From Pseudaquabacterium terrae (GTDB lineage Bacteria; Pseudomonadota; Gammaproteobacteria; Burkholderiales; Burkholderiaceae_C): a DNA stretch of 64,000 nucleotides. Made by a program: the position numbers and the translations under genes. The notes under the pieces were generated by a model. It searched no databases. It saw only the letters and a program-made list of their open reading frames with translations, and was not told where the DNA came from. Shown piece after piece: positions 51,170 through 61,254 of this stretch. The first letter of the stretch is position 1, and each line of letters opens with the position of its first letter. The stretch covers positions 248,001-312,000 of the forward strand of contig NZ_JABRWJ010000007.1 in assembly GCF_013266755.1 (NCBI RefSeq). Direction: 5' to 3'.

Positions 51170-53092
51170 TCAACGACTGGCCGCCGATGCTGCCGCCTCG
51201 AGCGCCGCTGCCGGCTTGACCTCGACCTTCAGTCGCGTCTTCAGCGCGCGGTAGTAGGCCTGCGATTCGGCCTGCGACCAGACCTGCGCGTACTGCGCCT
51301 GCAGTCGCGTGCCCTCTTCCGGCAGCTTCTCGCGCTCGAGCACCTTCTCGATGCGTGCGACGACGAAACCCTCGCCGGGTACCTCGGTGCCAACGTAGGC
51401 CGGCAGCTTCGACACGTCGGCTCGCAGCACCGCATCGAGCGCCGGACGCGCCAGGCCATCCGGCCGCGCGCGCGACACGGTGCCGGTCGATGGCAACTCG
51501 GCCTCCCCGTCCTTTCGGAGTTGGGCCAGGCGCGCCTCGCCATCCTTGCGCGCGAGCGCCATCGCCTGCTCGGCCTGCAGCAGCGCGCGCACGCGGTCCT
51601 TGACCTCGGCCAGCGGCTGCGTGTGCGCCGGGCGGTGCTCGACGATGCGCGCCGATGCGAGCTGGTTCGGGCCAACCTCGACCGCGTCGGTGTTGCGCTT
51701 GTTGCGCACCGCATCGGTGGCGAACACCGCCTCCAGCAGTTTGGTCGATGCGAGCGCGCCGGTCGCGTCGGGTGCCGGCGTGCGGGTCACCGTCGCGCTG
51801 CGCTTCTCGAGCTTCAGCTTGTCGATCACCGGCTTCAGGCTGTCGTAGTCCGAGTACACGGTGTTCGTGAACTGCTCGGCCGCGTCGACCCACTTCTTCT
51901 GCGCCGCCTGCTTGCGCGCTTCGTCCTCGATCGCTGCGCGCACTTCTTCGAACGGCTTCTTCGCGCCGCCCCGTGTCGCCTCGAGCTTGATGATGTGGAA
52001 GCCGAAATCGCTCTCGACGACGTTGCTGATCTCGCCGGCCTTCATCGCGTAGACCGCGTCCTCGAACGGCTTGGTCATCGCGCCCTTGCCGAAGAAGTCG
52101 AGGTCACCGCCCTGCGCCGCCGAGCCCGGATCCTCCGACTGCTTGCGTGCGACGTCGGCAAAGCTGTCGGGCGCCTTGCGCAGCTCGGCCAGCAAGGCTT
52201 CGGCGCGCGCCTTGGCCTTCTGCTTGACATCCCCGGCGGCGTCCTTGTCGGCCTTGATCAGGATGTGGCGCGCGCGGCGCTCCTCGGCGCTGGTGTAGCG
52301 GGCGATGTTCTCGCCGTAGTACTTGCGCAACTCCTCGTCGGAGACCGTGATGCCCTTCTTCAGCACCTCGAGATCGAGCACGACGTACTCGATCGTCGCG
52401 CGTTCGGGCGCGCGGAACTGCGCCTCGTGGCCCTTGTAGTAGGCCTCGATGTCGGCATCGCCCGGATTGACCTTGGGCAGGTAGTCCTTCACGTCGAAGC
52501 GCGCATAACGAATCTCGCGCCGCTGCAGCAGCGGATCGAGCGCGCTGGCGACGATGGCCGGCGGCGCCAGCACCGAGTCGGCGATGCCGCGCATCACCTG
52601 GCGCGCCTTCAGATCCTGCGCGAGCCGGGCTTCGAACATCTGCGGTGTCATGCCCTGCGCCTGCAGGATCGACTTGTAGGTCGCGACGTCGAAGCTACCG
52701 TCGGGCCGCTTGAACTGTGCGAGCTCGGGCAGCGCCTGCAGTTCGCGCACGACCTTGTCATCGGATACGTCCAGGTGCAGGCGGTGCGCGGCGGCGAGCA
52801 TCACGCGTTCGCGCACCAGTTGCTCCAGCGTTTCCGATCGCATCGCGGCAGAGTCGAGCAGCTTGGGGTCGAGGTTGGGCATCTGCCGGCGCAGGCGCTC
52901 GGCCTGCTGCTGGTGCGCGGCATCCCATTCGGCCTGCGCGATCGGCTGGCCGTCGACCTTGGCGACGGTTTGCTTTCGGTCCTCGGTGAAGCTCGAGTAG
53001 CCCTGAATGCCGAAGACGAGGAAGGACGGAACGATCAGGATCAGCAGCAGCAGTTGCAGCAGCTTGGTATGCGTACGGACGAATTCGAACAT
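51170..53092 (-). CDS. ppiD: Periplasmic folding chaperone/PPIase PpiD (SurA-N, parvulin-type)
   Basis: This 640-residue inner-membrane-anchored protein faces the periplasm. The N-terminal signal-anchor is LLQLLLLILIVPSFLVFGI, followed by a SurA-N-like chaperone region (residues 40-220). The central parvulin domain at about 265-365 contains RRARHILIKADKDAAG, FADVARKQSEDPGSAAQGGD, LDFFGKGAMTKPFEDAVYAM and FGFHIIKLEAT. A second degenerate half completes it. E. coli has hupB-ppiD in the same order; here a tRNA-Val gene sits between them. Confidence 0.93.
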   Translation of the reverse strand: MFEFVRTHTKLLQLLLLILIVPSFLVFGIQGYSSFTEDRKQTVAKVDGQPIAQAEWDAAHQQQAERLRRQMPNLDPKLLDSAAMRSETLEQLVRERVMLAAAHRLHLDVSDDKVVRELQALPELAQFKRPDGSFDVATYKSILQAQGMTPQMFEARLAQDLKARQVMRGIADSVLAPPAIVASALDPLLQRREIRYARFDVKDYLPKVNPGDADIEAYYKGHEAQFRAPERATIEYVVLDLEVLKKGITVSDEELRKYYGENIARYTSAEERRARHILIKADKDAAGDVKQKAKARAEALLAELRKAPDSFADVARKQSEDPGSAAQGGDLDFFGKGAMTKPFEDAVYAMKAGEISNVVESDFGFHIIKLEATRGGAKKPFEEVRAAIEDEARKQAAQKKWVDAAEQFTNTVYSDYDSLKPVIDKLKLEKRSATVTRTPAPDATGALASTKLLEAVFATDAVRNKRNTDAVEVGPNQLASARIVEHRPAHTQPLAEVKDRVRALLQAEQAMALARKDGEARLAQLRKDGEAELPSTGTVSRARPDGLARPALDAVLRADVSKLPAYVGTEVPGEGFVVARIEKVLEREKLPEEGTRLQAQYAQVWSQAESQAYYRALKTRLKVEVKPAAALEAAASAASR

Positions 53093-53142
53093 GACGGCCT
53101 CGGGGAGACGTTCGTTTGCGGCAGCGGCCGCCGAACGCGAAA

Positions 53143-53164
53143 AAGGCGAACCGCGGTTCGCCTT
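53143..53164 (-). terminator. Terminator between tRNA-Val and ppiD
   Basis: AAGGCGAACC/GGTTCGCCTT is a perfect inverted repeat. On the minus strand a T-run follows, so it would stop transcription coming from hupB and tRNA-Val shortly before ppiD. Confidence 0.75.
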
Positions 53165-53216
53165 CTTGTTGCTTGCCTCGCCCCTCGATGAACGAGGGAG
53201 CGGCGGATTCTAGCGG

Positions 53217-53292
53217 TGGTGGGTGCTGACGGGCTCGAACCGCCGACCTACGCCTTGTAAGGGCGCCGCTCTACCAACTGAGCTAAGCACCC
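53217..53292 (-). tRNA. tRNA-Val (anticodon TAC)
   Basis: A complete cloverleaf lies on the minus strand: acceptor GGGTGCT/AGCACCC, D-arm AGCTCAGTTGGTAGAG, anticodon stem GCGCC/GGCGT around CTTACAA (anticodon TAC, plus-strand gta at 53257-53259), and T-arm GGCGGTTCGAGCCCGTC. The CCA is encoded (53217-53219). It lies 21 nt after hupB. Confidence 0.96.
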
Positions 53293-53313
53293 AACGCTTC
53301 GAACCTGACTCAC

Positions 53314-53586
53314 TCAGTTGACGGCGTCCTTCAAGGCTTTGCCGGCGCGGAACTTGGGCACCTTGGCGGCCTTGATCTTGATCGCCGCGCCGGTGCGCGG
53401 GTTGCGTCCGCTGCGCGCAGCGCGCTTGCTGACGGCGAAGGTACCGAAACCGACGATCGACACGCTGCCATTCTTTTTCAGGGTCGTCTTGACGCCCCCG
53501 ATCAGGGCCTCCAAGGCGCGCGTGGCCGCCGCCTTGGAAATATCGGCCTGTGTGGCGATGTGCTCGATCAGCTCGGACTTGTTCAC
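53314..53586 (-). CDS. hupB: DNA-binding protein HU-beta
   Basis: This 90-residue histone-like protein has [20 protein letters not shown], the hinge [20 protein letters not shown], the DNA-binding arm [19 protein letters not shown] and the end [11 protein letters not shown]. The start is GTG 53586 with a GAGGGGG ribosome site about 9 nt upstream; upstream frame extensions have no HU similarity. A strong promoter lies 119 nt upstream. Confidence 0.96.
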   Translation of the reverse strand: MNKSELIEHIATQADISKAAATRALEALIGGVKTTLKKNGSVSIVGFGTFAVSKRAARSGRNPRTGAAIKIKAAKVPKFRAGKALKDAVN

Positions 53587-53704
53587 GAAGGTACCCCCTC
53601 TCAATGATGTCTCGAAGAGTTCGGATGGCTTGGGCGCGGGCTTCGGCGTTGATGCTGGCCGCTGCGTCTTTAGGACTCTTGCGCGGGTGTTCCGCGTCTC
53701 GTCG

Positions 53705-53733
53705 ATTACAGCGGCGCCCTCTGACAGTGTCAA
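53705..53733 (-). promoter_or_regulatory. Strong sigma70 promoter of hupB
   Basis: On the minus strand TTGACA (53728-53733) and TGTAAT (53705-53710) are separated by exactly 17 nt. This is the best -35/-10 pair in the window. Transcription would start near 53698, giving a leader of about 112 nt. The rest of the 215-nt gap to pgsA holds nothing else I recognise. Confidence 0.8.
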
Positions 53734-53801
53734 GCGCGGAGGGCGGATTCTATGCGCAGCACCTGCGGCATTCACAAAGCGTTGCTCGCCGCTGCGCGGG
53801 C

Positions 53802-54368
53802 TCAACGGGCGCGTGCGCGGATCTCCGGCAGCGCCTTGCGCAGGTAGTAGATCATCGACCAGATCGTCAGCACGCAGGCGATGAGGATCAGCACCGTGCC
53901 CCACCAGCGCGTGTCGATCAGCCCGAACAGCACCCCATCGAACAGCAGGAACGGGATCGCGACCATCTGCGTCGTCGTCTTCAGCTTGCCGAGCATGTGC
54001 ACGGCGACGCTGCGCAACGCGCCGATCTGCGCCATCCATTCGCGCAGCGCCGAGATCGCGATCTCGCGGCCGATGATGACCAGCGCGACGAACACATCGA
54101 CGCGCGTCAGGTGCACCAGCACCAGCAGCGACGCGCAGACCAGGAACTTGTCGGCCACCGGATCGAGGAAGGCGCCGAAGGCCGAGGTCTGGTTCAGCTT
54201 GCGCGCGAGCCAGCCGTCGGCCCAGTCGGTCAGCGCGAACAGCACGAACATCACGGTCGCCGTGAGGTTGCGCACCGGCGTGTCGAGCGGCAGATAGAAC
54301 ACGCCGACGATCAACGGGATCGCCACGATGCGAGCCCAGGTCAGCAAGGTCGGCAGCGTGAGGAACAT
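53802..54368 (-). CDS. pgsA: CDP-diacylglycerol-glycerol-3-phosphate 3-phosphatidyltransferase
   Basis: This 188-residue membrane enzyme makes phosphatidylglycerophosphate. It contains the CDP-alcohol phosphotransferase signature [27 protein letters not shown] (Dx2DGx2ARx8Gx3Dx3D) and about five TM segments, starting [21 protein letters not shown] use ATG 54368; an in-frame ATG 9 nt upstream is possible. It follows the TonB-like gene and uvrC, an order (uvrC-pgsA) common in proteobacteria. Confidence 0.95.
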   Translation of the reverse strand: MFLTLPTLLTWARIVAIPLIVGVFYLPLDTPVRNLTATVMFVLFALTDWADGWLARKLNQTSAFGAFLDPVADKFLVCASLLVLVHLTRVDVFVALVIIGREIAISALREWMAQIGALRSVAVHMLGKLKTTTQMVAIPFLLFDGVLFGLIDTRWWGTVLILIACVLTIWSMIYYLRKALPEIRARAR

Positions 54369-54399
54369 GCCGGTCATTGTGCCGGACAGATTCGACGTG

Positions 54400-54921
54400 T
54401 CAGTCCAGGCTGCGCGGCTTGAAGCGGCGATCGTCGGCGAACAGGAAGACTTCGGTGAACTTCCAGGGCTTCGGCAAGTGCGACACCTCGGCGAACGGCG
54501 CCGCGCGGTGCACCGCATCGATGGCCAGCTGCACGGTGTCGCGCGCCTGGCTGGGCTGGCGCATCACGCTGACGCGGCGCACGCTGCCGTCACCGTTGAG
54601 CTCGATCTCCAGCACGGGGATCGCCAGCAGCGGTTCCGGCGGCACGCCGTCGTAGCTGGCACTGCGTGATGCGGCGACGATGCGCTGGGCGGCGATCACG
54701 CGGTATTCGTCCCAGTTGCGCGCGCGCTTCTGTGGTGCCGGCTTGATGGCGGTGGGCGCAGGCGCCGGCGTCGGCGCGGGCCGTGCTGCGGCCGCCGGTG
54801 GCGGTGCCGGGCGTGCCGGCGCTGGGGGTGGCGGCGTCGGGCTGGAACATCCGCCGACCAGCAGCAGGGCCGACACGCGATGCGGCCAGCGTTTCGATTT
54901 CAGTCGTTCAATGAAGCGCAC
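54400..54921 (-). CDS. TonB C-terminal-like lipoprotein
   Basis: This 173-residue protein has a lipoprotein signal ([11 protein letters not shown], Cys the likely lipidated residue), a Pro/Ala-rich linker of about 50 residues, and a TonB C-like domain. In that domain [20 protein letters not shown] and [20 protein letters not shown] match the strand and helix pattern. It has no TonB N-terminal membrane anchor or partner exbBD. The proposed GTG start at 54921 overlaps the end of uvrC by 14 nt. It lies between uvrC and pgsA, and its function is unknown. Confidence 0.65.
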   Translation of the reverse strand: MRFIERLKSKRWPHRVSALLLVGGCSSPTPPPPAPARPAPPPAAAARPAPTPAPAPTAIKPAPQKRARNWDEYRVIAAQRIVAASRSASYDGVPPEPLLAIPVLEIELNGDGSVRRVSVMRQPSQARDTVQLAIDAVHRAAPFAEVSHLPKPWKFTEVFLFADDRRFKPRSLD

Positions 54922-56899
54922 GGTAGATCGTCTCCGCCAGGTCATGCGAGATGCCGTCGACACCCGCGAGGTCTTCAACGCTCGCGGCCGTCACGCCGCG
55001 GACACCGCCGAAGCGCTGCAACAACCGGGCACGCTTTTTCGGCCCGACTCCGGGAATTTCTTCCAATCTGCCGCCGCCGGTGCGCACGCTGGCGCGGCGC
55101 GCGCGCATGCCGGTGATCGCGAATCGATGGGCCTCGTCGCGGATCTGCGCCACCAGCATCAGCGCCGCGGAGTCGTGGCCGAGGTAGACCTTGTCGCGGC
55201 CGTCGGCGAACACCAGTTCCTCGAGGCCGACCTTGCGGCCTTCACCCTTCTCGACACCGACGATCAGCGACAGGTCGAGCCCGAGCGCAGTGAACACCTC
55301 GCGCGCCATCGCGACCTGCCCGCGCCCGCCATCGACCAGCACCAGGTCGGGCATGCGCAAGCCCTTGACGCTGCCGCTGCCGGAGGCGTCCGGCGCGTTC
55401 AGCGCTTCGGCCAGCTTCGCATAGCGCCGCGTCAGCACCTGGCGCATCGCGGCGTAGTCGTCGCCGCCGGTGATGCCCTCGATGTTGTAGCGCCGGTATT
55501 CGTTGTTGCGCATGCCGTGGTTCTGGTAGACGACGCACGAGGCCTGCGTCGATTCGCCGGCGGTGTGGCTGACGTCGAAGCACTCGATGCGGAAGGCATC
55601 GAGGTCCGGCACCACGAGGTCGAGCGCATCGACCAGCGCGCGCGTGCGTTCGCGCTGCGAGCCTTCTTCGGCCAGCAACCGCGCCAACGCGATCTGGGCG
55701 CCCTTCTCGGCCATCTCGAGCCAGACACGGCGCTGTTCGCGCGGCTGGTGCTGCGCATGAAGGCGCACGCCGGTCTGCTCCGACAGCGCCTCGAGCAGCG
55801 CGGCATCGACCGCATGGCTCATCACCAGGGCCGGCGGCGGCGCGATGCCGAGGTAATGCTGCGCGATGAAAGCCTCGAGCACCTGCTGCTCGACCGAAGG
55901 ACGATCGGCGCGCTCGTCGGCTTCGTCGGCCGACAGCGCGGTGGCCTCCTCGACGTGCGTCGGGAAGTACGCACGATCGCCCAGGTGGCGGCCGCCGCGC
56001 ACCATCGCCAGGTTGACGCAGGCGCGGCCGCCGTGAACGCGCACCGCCAGCACGTCGACATCACGATCGCGGGTCGACAGGCTGCTCTCTTCCACCGACT
56101 GCTGGTGCAGCACGCGCGACAGCGCGGTGATCTGGTTGCGCACGTCGGCCGCGCGCTCGAACTCCAGCGCATCCGAGTAGGCCATCATCTGCGTCTGCAG
56201 CGTCTCGATCACCTGCTCGGCATCGCCGCGCAGAAAGCGCTCGGCATGCGCGACGTCCTGCGCATAGTCCGCCGGCGAGATCAGCCCGACGCAGGGGCCC
56301 GAGCAGCGCCGGATCTGGTACAGCAGGCAGGGCCGCGAGCGGTTCGCGAACACCGTGTCCTCGCAGGTGCGCAGGCGAAAGACCTTCTGCAGCAGCAGGA
56401 TCGTTTCCTTCACCGCCCAGGCGCCGGGGTACGGGCCGAAGTAGGTGTGCTTGCGGTCGACCGCGCCGCGGTAGTAGGCCACGCGCGGAAAGCCGTGCGA
56501 CACCAGCTTCAGGTACGGGTAGCTCTTGTCGTCGCGGAACAGGATGTTGAACTTCGGGTTCAACGTCTTGATCAGGTTGTTCTCGAGCAGCAAGGCCTCG
56601 GCCTCGGTGCGCACGACGGTCGTCTCCATGCGCGCGATGCGGCCGATCATGTGGCCGATGCGCGTGCCGCCGTGGTCCTTCTGAAAGTAGCTCGAGACGC
56701 GCTTCTTCAGGTTGCGCGCCTTGCCGACGTACAGCACCTGGCCGCCGCTGTCGAAGTAGCGGTAGACGCCGGGCAGGCTCGGCAGCGCGGCGACCTCGGC
56801 GAGCAGCGCTTCGCGCACCACATCGACGCCGACCTCGGCAGCGGCATCGTCGGTGGAGTCGTCGGTGGTGGGGTCGGCGGGATCGGCGCTCATGCTCAT
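54908..56899 (-). CDS. uvrC: UvrABC system protein C (excinuclease)
   Basis: This 663-residue endonuclease makes both incisions in nucleotide excision repair. It has a GIY-YIG domain ([20 protein letters not shown]), the cysteine region ([20 protein letters not shown]), a UVR motif ([20 protein letters not shown]), the RNase H-like C-nuclease ([38 protein letters not shown]) and tandem HhH ([20 protein letters not shown]). The start is ATG 56899 or 56893. CAGAAT on the minus strand ends 9 nt before 56899, again leaving almost no leader. Confidence 0.96.
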   Translation of the reverse strand: MSMSADPADPTTDDSTDDAAAEVGVDVVREALLAEVAALPSLPGVYRYFDSGGQVLYVGKARNLKKRVSSYFQKDHGGTRIGHMIGRIARMETTVVRTEAEALLLENNLIKTLNPKFNILFRDDKSYPYLKLVSHGFPRVAYYRGAVDRKHTYFGPYPGAWAVKETILLLQKVFRLRTCEDTVFANRSRPCLLYQIRRCSGPCVGLISPADYAQDVAHAERFLRGDAEQVIETLQTQMMAYSDALEFERAADVRNQITALSRVLHQQSVEESSLSTRDRDVDVLAVRVHGGRACVNLAMVRGGRHLGDRAYFPTHVEEATALSADEADERADRPSVEQQVLEAFIAQHYLGIAPPPALVMSHAVDAALLEALSEQTGVRLHAQHQPREQRRVWLEMAEKGAQIALARLLAEEGSQRERTRALVDALDLVVPDLDAFRIECFDVSHTAGESTQASCVVYQNHGMRNNEYRRYNIEGITGGDDYAAMRQVLTRRYAKLAEALNAPDASGSGSVKGLRMPDLVLVDGGRGQVAMAREVFTALGLDLSLIVGVEKGEGRKVGLEELVFADGRDKVYLGHDSAALMLVAQIRDEAHRFAITGMRARRASVRTGGGRLEEIPGVGPKKRARLLQRFGGVRGVTAASVEDLAGVDGISHDLAETIYRALH

Positions 56900-56942
56900 C
56901 GCGCCGACATTCTGCCGCGCAGGCCACTTCGATAATCCGGTG
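56900..56942. promoter_or_regulatory. Divergent promoters of uvrC and earP, close to both start codons
   Basis: The 43-nt gap carries CAGAAT on the minus strand (56909-56914), 9 nt from the uvrC ATG, and GATAAT on the plus strand (56931-56936), 6 nt from the earP ATG. No Shine-Dalgarno sequence precedes earP, and -35 matches are poor. Confidence 0.5.
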
Positions 56943-57980
56943 ATGTTGTGGGACCTGTTCTGCCGCGTGATCGACAACTTCGGCGACGCCGGCGTCTGCT
57001 GGCGGCTGGCGCGCGGGCTGGCCGCGCGCGGTGAGACGGTGCGGCTGTGGCTCGACGACGCGACCCCGCTGCGCTGGATGGCGCCCGACGGTGCGCCCGG
57101 CGTGACCGTGCTGCCATGGGGTGCAGCCGCAATGCCGGATGCGTCGCTCGAGCCCGGCGACGTGGTGATCGAAGCCTTCGGCTGCGACCCGCCGCCGCCC
57201 TTCGTCGAGCGCATGGCCGCGCGCCGGCCGGCGCCGGTGTGGATCAACCTCGAGTACCTGAGCGCGGAGGATTACGTCGAGCGCTCGCACGGGCTGCGCT
57301 CGCCGCAGCTCAGCGGCCCGGGCGCCGGGCTCGACAAATGGTTCTTCTACCCCGGCTTCTCGCCGCGCACCGGGGGGCTGCTGCGGGCAGCCAGCGTCGC
57401 CGACCGTGATGGCTGGTTGGCCGCTCGAGGCTGGGCGCGCCGTCCCGAAGAGCGCGTCGCGCTCCTCTTCTGCTACGAGAACCCCGCCTTGCCGCGCCTG
57501 CTGCGGGACCTGGCGGCAACCCCGACGCTGCTGCTCGCTGCGCCGGGACCCGCGCAACAGGCCTTGTCGGCGATCACGCTGCCGCGTGCGCTGCGCCCGA
57601 TCGCGCTGCCGTGGCTGCCGCAGACCACGTTCGACGAGCTGCTTGCCAGCACCGACCTGAACATCGTGCGCGGCGAGGACTCGTTCACGCAAGCCAACCT
57701 GGTCGGTCGCCCTTGTCTTTGGCAGCTCTACCCCCAGCATGATGGAGCGCATGCCGCCAAGCTCGATGCCTGGATCGACCGCTTCATCGCGGCGAGCGGT
57801 TTCGCCGACGGTGATGCGCTGCGCGCGCTGACCCGGGCCTGGAACGGTCTCGGGCCCTGGCCGGAGCGCTGGCCCGAGCCTGCGGGCTGGTCCGGCGCGT
57901 GCACTGCCTGGCGTGATGGCCTGCTCGCGCAGCAGGACTTGCTGACCCAGCTCAGCAGCTTCGCCGCATCGAGGCGCTAG
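56943..57980 (+). CDS. earP: EF-P Arg32 rhamnosyltransferase
   Basis: This 345-residue enzyme transfers rhamnose from dTDP-rhamnose to Arg32 of EF-P, which relieves ribosome stalling at polyproline. Matching features are [20 protein letters not shown] with the catalytic-loop Asp, [56 protein letters not shown] and the donor-site [20 protein letters not shown]. The adjacent efp gene encodes Arg at position 32, which agrees. The ATG follows GATAAT by six bases with no ribosome site. Confidence 0.95.
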   Translation: MLWDLFCRVIDNFGDAGVCWRLARGLAARGETVRLWLDDATPLRWMAPDGAPGVTVLPWGAAAMPDASLEPGDVVIEAFGCDPPPPFVERMAARRPAPVWINLEYLSAEDYVERSHGLRSPQLSGPGAGLDKWFFYPGFSPRTGGLLRAASVADRDGWLAARGWARRPEERVALLFCYENPALPRLLRDLAATPTLLLAAPGPAQQALSAITLPRALRPIALPWLPQTTFDELLASTDLNIVRGEDSFTQANLVGRPCLWQLYPQHDGAHAAKLDAWIDRFIAASGFADGDALRALTRAWNGLGPWPERWPEPAGWSGACTAWRDGLLAQQDLLTQLSSFAASRR

Positions 57981-58024
57981 AATCCAAGGCTTTGCTTTAA
58001 TCGACTGAACCCGGGGGCTGACCC

Positions 58025-58579
58025 ATGAAGATTGCTCAAGAAATCCGTGCCGGCAACGTGATCATGCAGGGCAAGGACCCGTGGGTCGTGCTCAAGACCG
58101 AATACTCGCGCGGCGGCCGCAATGCGGCGACGGTGCGCATGAAGTTGAAGAGCCTGCTGAACAATTCGGGCACCGAAGTCGTCTTCAAGGCCGACGACAA
58201 GATGGACCAGATCGTGCTGGACAAGAAGGACTGCACGTACACGTACTTCGCCGATCCGATGTACGTCTTCATGGACAGCGAATACAACCAGTTCGAGGTC
58301 GAGGCCGAGAACATGGGCGACGCGATCAACTACCTCGAAGACGGCATGCCGGTCGAAGTGGTGTTCTACGACGGCAAGGCGATCTCGGTGGAACTGCCGA
58401 CCTCGCTGGTGCGCGAGATCACCTGGACCGAGCCGGCCGTCAAGGGCGACACGTCGGGCAAGGTACTGAAGCCCGCGAAGATCTCCACCGGCTTCGAGAT
58501 CCCCGTGCCGATCTTCGTCGCGCAAGGCGACAAGATCGAAATCGACACCCGCACACACGAATACCGCAAGCGGGTCTGA
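58025..58579 (+). CDS. efp: Elongation factor P
   Basis: This 184-residue factor helps ribosomes through proline stretches. The modification loop reads [17 protein letters not shown], with Arg32 in place of the lysine of E. coli, the form modified by EarP. Domains II and III are normal ([60 protein letters not shown]). Candidate -10 elements (TAGAAT at the earP stop, TTTAAT near 57996) suggest its own promoter in addition to read-through. Confidence 0.97.
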   Translation: MKIAQEIRAGNVIMQGKDPWVVLKTEYSRGGRNAATVRMKLKSLLNNSGTEVVFKADDKMDQIVLDKKDCTYTYFADPMYVFMDSEYNQFEVEAENMGDAINYLEDGMPVEVVFYDGKAISVELPTSLVREITWTEPAVKGDTSGKVLKPAKISTGFEIPVPIFVAQGDKIEIDTRTHEYRKRV

Positions 58580-58621
58580 TCGCCCGTATTGGCCCGTTGG
58601 CCGATCGGCATCGATGAACGT

Positions 58622-58643
58622 CAGGGGCACTTCGGTGCCCCTG
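58622..58643 (+). terminator. Hairpin after efp
   Basis: CAGGGGCAC and GTGCCCCTG form a 9-bp stem with a stable TTCG loop, 42 nt after the efp stop. Only GTGTTT follows, so the T-run is short. Confidence 0.6.
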
Positions 58644-58677
58644 CGTGTTTCAGGGCACACGACGAACAACTCCTGCC

Positions 58678-60555
58678 ATGGGCTTCGGACCCCTGCAGCC
58701 AGCGCGCATCGTCTTCAGCGACGGCGAGCCGCCGTATGCGCCGGACTTCGACGACATCTATCACGCGCGGGCCGGCGCACTCGAACAGGCGCAGCATGTC
58801 TTCCTGCGCGGCAACCGGCTGCCCGAGCGCTGGCAACGGCAGCCGCGCTTCACGATCCTCGAGACCGGCTTCGGTCTCGGCAACAACTTCCTCGCCGCGT
58901 GGCAGGCCTGGCGTGATGCGCCGGCGCGCAGCGAGCGGCTCGAGTTCATCTCGATCGAGAAACACCCCCCGCGCCGCGAGGACCTCGCGCGCGCCCACGC
59001 GGCGGCGCCCGACGCGCTGCGGCCGCTGGCCGAGGCGCTGCTCGCCGCCTGGCCGCCGCTGACACCCGACCTGCACACGCTGGCCTTCGACGCCGGCCGT
59101 GTCCGCTTGCGTCTGGTCTTCGCCGACATCGCCGATGCGCTGCCGGAACTGATCGCGCAGGTCGACGCCTTCTTCCTCGACGGCTTCGCACCGGCCAGGA
59201 ACCCGGCGATGTGGGATCGGCACCGGCTGCGCCAGTTGGCCCGGCTCGCCGCGCCGGGCGCGACGGCCGCGACGTGGAGCGTGGCGCGCGAGCTGCGCGA
59301 CGGGCTGTCCAGCGCTGGTTTCGTCGTCGAGCGCGCACCGGGCTTCGGTGGCAAGCGCGACATGACGATCGGCCGTTTCGCGCCGCGCCACCCGGCCTCG
59401 CCGCCGCCCGGCCGTCGGGCGAGCAGCGCACTGCAGGTCGCGGTGATCGGCGCCGGCCTGGCCGGCGGCGGCGTGGCGCGGGCGCTCGCCGCCGAGGGCC
59501 TGTCGGTGGCCGTGTTCGAAGCCGACGCGGCGCCGGCCCAGCAGACCTCGGGCAATCCGGCCGGCCTCTTCCACGGCATCGTGCACCGCGACGACGGCCC
59601 GCACGCACGCTGGCTGCGCGCCGCCGCACTGCGCATGCAGCAGCTGCTCGCGCCGCTGATCGCCGACGGCCAGGTGCGCGGCGCCTTCGGCCTGCTGCGC
59701 GGTGAACGCGACGGCGATGCCGCCGCGATGCAGGCCCTGCTCGATGAAGACGCCTGGCCGGCAGAGTGGGTTCGGATTGCGCGGGCGAATGGCGCGCCGG
59801 CCTGGTTCTATCCCGGCGGCGGCTGGGCCGCACCGGTGGATCTGGTGGCGCACTGGCTGGCCACGCCGGGCATCGCGCTGCAACTCGGCATGCGCATCGA
59901 GCGCCTGCAGCGCGCCGGCGATCAGTGGCAACTGCTGGGGAGCGACGATCGGATCATCGCGACCGTCGATGCCGTGGTGCTGGCGAATGCGGCCGATGCG
60001 ACGCGCCTGCTCGGTGACCCGGGCTGGCCGCTGGAATCGGTGCGCGGCCAGCTCAGCATCGTGCGGGGTGCGCCGGCCGATCTGCTGCCGCAGCCCGTGG
60101 CCGATGGCGGCTACGCGCTGCAGCTGCCGGACGGCCGCGTGCTGTGCGGCGCGACCTCGCAGGCGGGCGATGACGACCCGCGCGTGCGGGCCGCGGACCA
60201 CGACGACAACCTCGCGACGCTGCAGCGCCTGAGCGGCTGGACCGCGCCGGACGACTGCTGGATCGAGGGCCGCGTCGGCTGGCGCCTGCAGACGCAGGAC
60301 AGGCTGCCGCTGCTCGGCCCGGTGCCGATCGAGCACGCGTCATCGCCACTGCCGAATCAAGCACGTCTGATCGAGCGCCGCCCCGGGCTGTACGTCGCCA
60401 CCGCCTACGGCTCGCGCGGCCTGACGCATGCCGCGCTGGCCGGCGAGGTGCTCGCGGCGTGGATCACCGGCGCGCCGATGCCGGTGCCGGCGCGGCTGCT
60501 CGATGCCGTCGATTGCGCGCGCTACCTCGCGCGGCTCAGTCGAACATCAGCGTAG
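58678..60555 (+). CDS. mnmC: Bifunctional tRNA mnm5s2U34 biosynthesis protein MnmC
   Basis: This 625-residue fusion performs the last two steps of mnm5s2U34 modification. The N-terminal SAM methyltransferase part (about 1-235) has [20 protein letters not shown] and [20 protein letters not shown]. The C-terminal FAD oxidase part (about 255-620) has [37 protein letters not shown] and [20 protein letters not shown]. The start is ATG 58678. The 3' end overlaps the convergent rpiA by 20 nt. Confidence 0.93.
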   Translation: MGFGPLQPARIVFSDGEPPYAPDFDDIYHARAGALEQAQHVFLRGNRLPERWQRQPRFTILETGFGLGNNFLAAWQAWRDAPARSERLEFISIEKHPPRREDLARAHAAAPDALRPLAEALLAAWPPLTPDLHTLAFDAGRVRLRLVFADIADALPELIAQVDAFFLDGFAPARNPAMWDRHRLRQLARLAAPGATAATWSVARELRDGLSSAGFVVERAPGFGGKRDMTIGRFAPRHPASPPPGRRASSALQVAVIGAGLAGGGVARALAAEGLSVAVFEADAAPAQQTSGNPAGLFHGIVHRDDGPHARWLRAAALRMQQLLAPLIADGQVRGAFGLLRGERDGDAAAMQALLDEDAWPAEWVRIARANGAPAWFYPGGGWAAPVDLVAHWLATPGIALQLGMRIERLQRAGDQWQLLGSDDRIIATVDAVVLANAADATRLLGDPGWPLESVRGQLSIVRGAPADLLPQPVADGGYALQLPDGRVLCGATSQAGDDDPRVRAADHDDNLATLQRLSGWTAPDDCWIEGRVGWRLQTQDRLPLLGPVPIEHASSPLPNQARLIERRPGLYVATAYGSRGLTHAALAGEVLAAWITGAPMPVPARLLDAVDCARYLARLSRTSA

Positions 60556-61201
60556 AGACGCCCTGCGCGCTGCCCATCAGGCAGATCCTCGCGCGGTGGC
60601 GCGCGAAGATGCCGACCGTCACAACCCCCGGCCACTGGTTGACCTCGACCTCAACGCCCAACGGATCGGTGATGCGCAGGCCGTGCACGTCGAGGATCTG
60701 GTTGCCGTTGTCGGTGACCACGCCGGTGCGCAGCTCGGCACGCCCGCCGAAGGCCTTCGCGAAGCGCCGGGCGACCTGCGCTGCGGCCATCGGGATCACC
60801 TCGACCGGCAACGGATAGGCGCCGAGCACCTCGACGCGCTTGGACGCGTCGACGATGCAGACGAAGCGCTCGGCCAGGTCGGCGACGATCTTTTCGCGCG
60901 TTAGCGCTGCGCCACCGCCCTTGATCATGTTGCCGCGGCCGTCGATCTCGTCGGCGCCGTCGATGTAGACCGGCAGCCGCTCGACCGTCGATGCGTCGAG
61001 CACCGTGATGCCATGCGCCTGCAGGCGCTCGGTGCTCTTGACCGAGCTAGACACGGCACCGGCGATGCGGTCCTTGATCGTCGCCAGCGCGTCGATGAAG
61101 TGGTTGACCGTCGAGCCGGTACCGACACCGACGACCGAGCCGAGCACCACATGGTCCAGCGCAGCCCGGCCGACCAGCGCCTTGAGTTCGTCTTGCGTCA
61201 T
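60536..61201 (-). CDS. rpiA: Ribose-5-phosphate isomerase A
   Basis: This 221-residue pentose-phosphate enzyme has [51 protein letters not shown] with the catalytic Asp/Lys/Glu set ([14 protein letters not shown]), and the final hydrophobic strand [18 protein letters not shown]. It is of normal length, starts at ATG 61201, and is divergent from pyrD. Confidence 0.97.
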   Translation of the reverse strand: MTQDELKALVGRAALDHVVLGSVVGVGTGSTVNHFIDALATIKDRIAGAVSSSVKSTERLQAHGITVLDASTVERLPVYIDGADEIDGRGNMIKGGGAALTREKIVADLAERFVCIVDASKRVEVLGAYPLPVEVIPMAAAQVARRFAKAFGGRAELRTGVVTDNGNQILDVHGLRITDPLGVEVEVNQWPGVVTVGIFARHRARICLMGSAQGVSTLMFD

Positions 61202-61239
61202 GTGCTTTGCACGCCGGCGAGCGGCCCGCGCGCGTTTGG

Positions 61240-61245
61240 GACAAT
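61240..61245 (+). promoter_or_regulatory. Extended -10 element of pyrD
   Basis: TGG-GACAAT (extended -10) ends 9 nt before the pyrD ATG. A transcript starting about 7 nt on would have a leader of only some 3 nt. Confidence 0.45.
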
Positions 61246-61254
61246 CGCGGGATT

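Noticed and set aside
54750-54850. The Pro/Ala-rich tract as a DNA repeat element
   Set aside because: It is a low-complexity coding linker in the TonB-like lipoprotein, with no regular nucleotide period.
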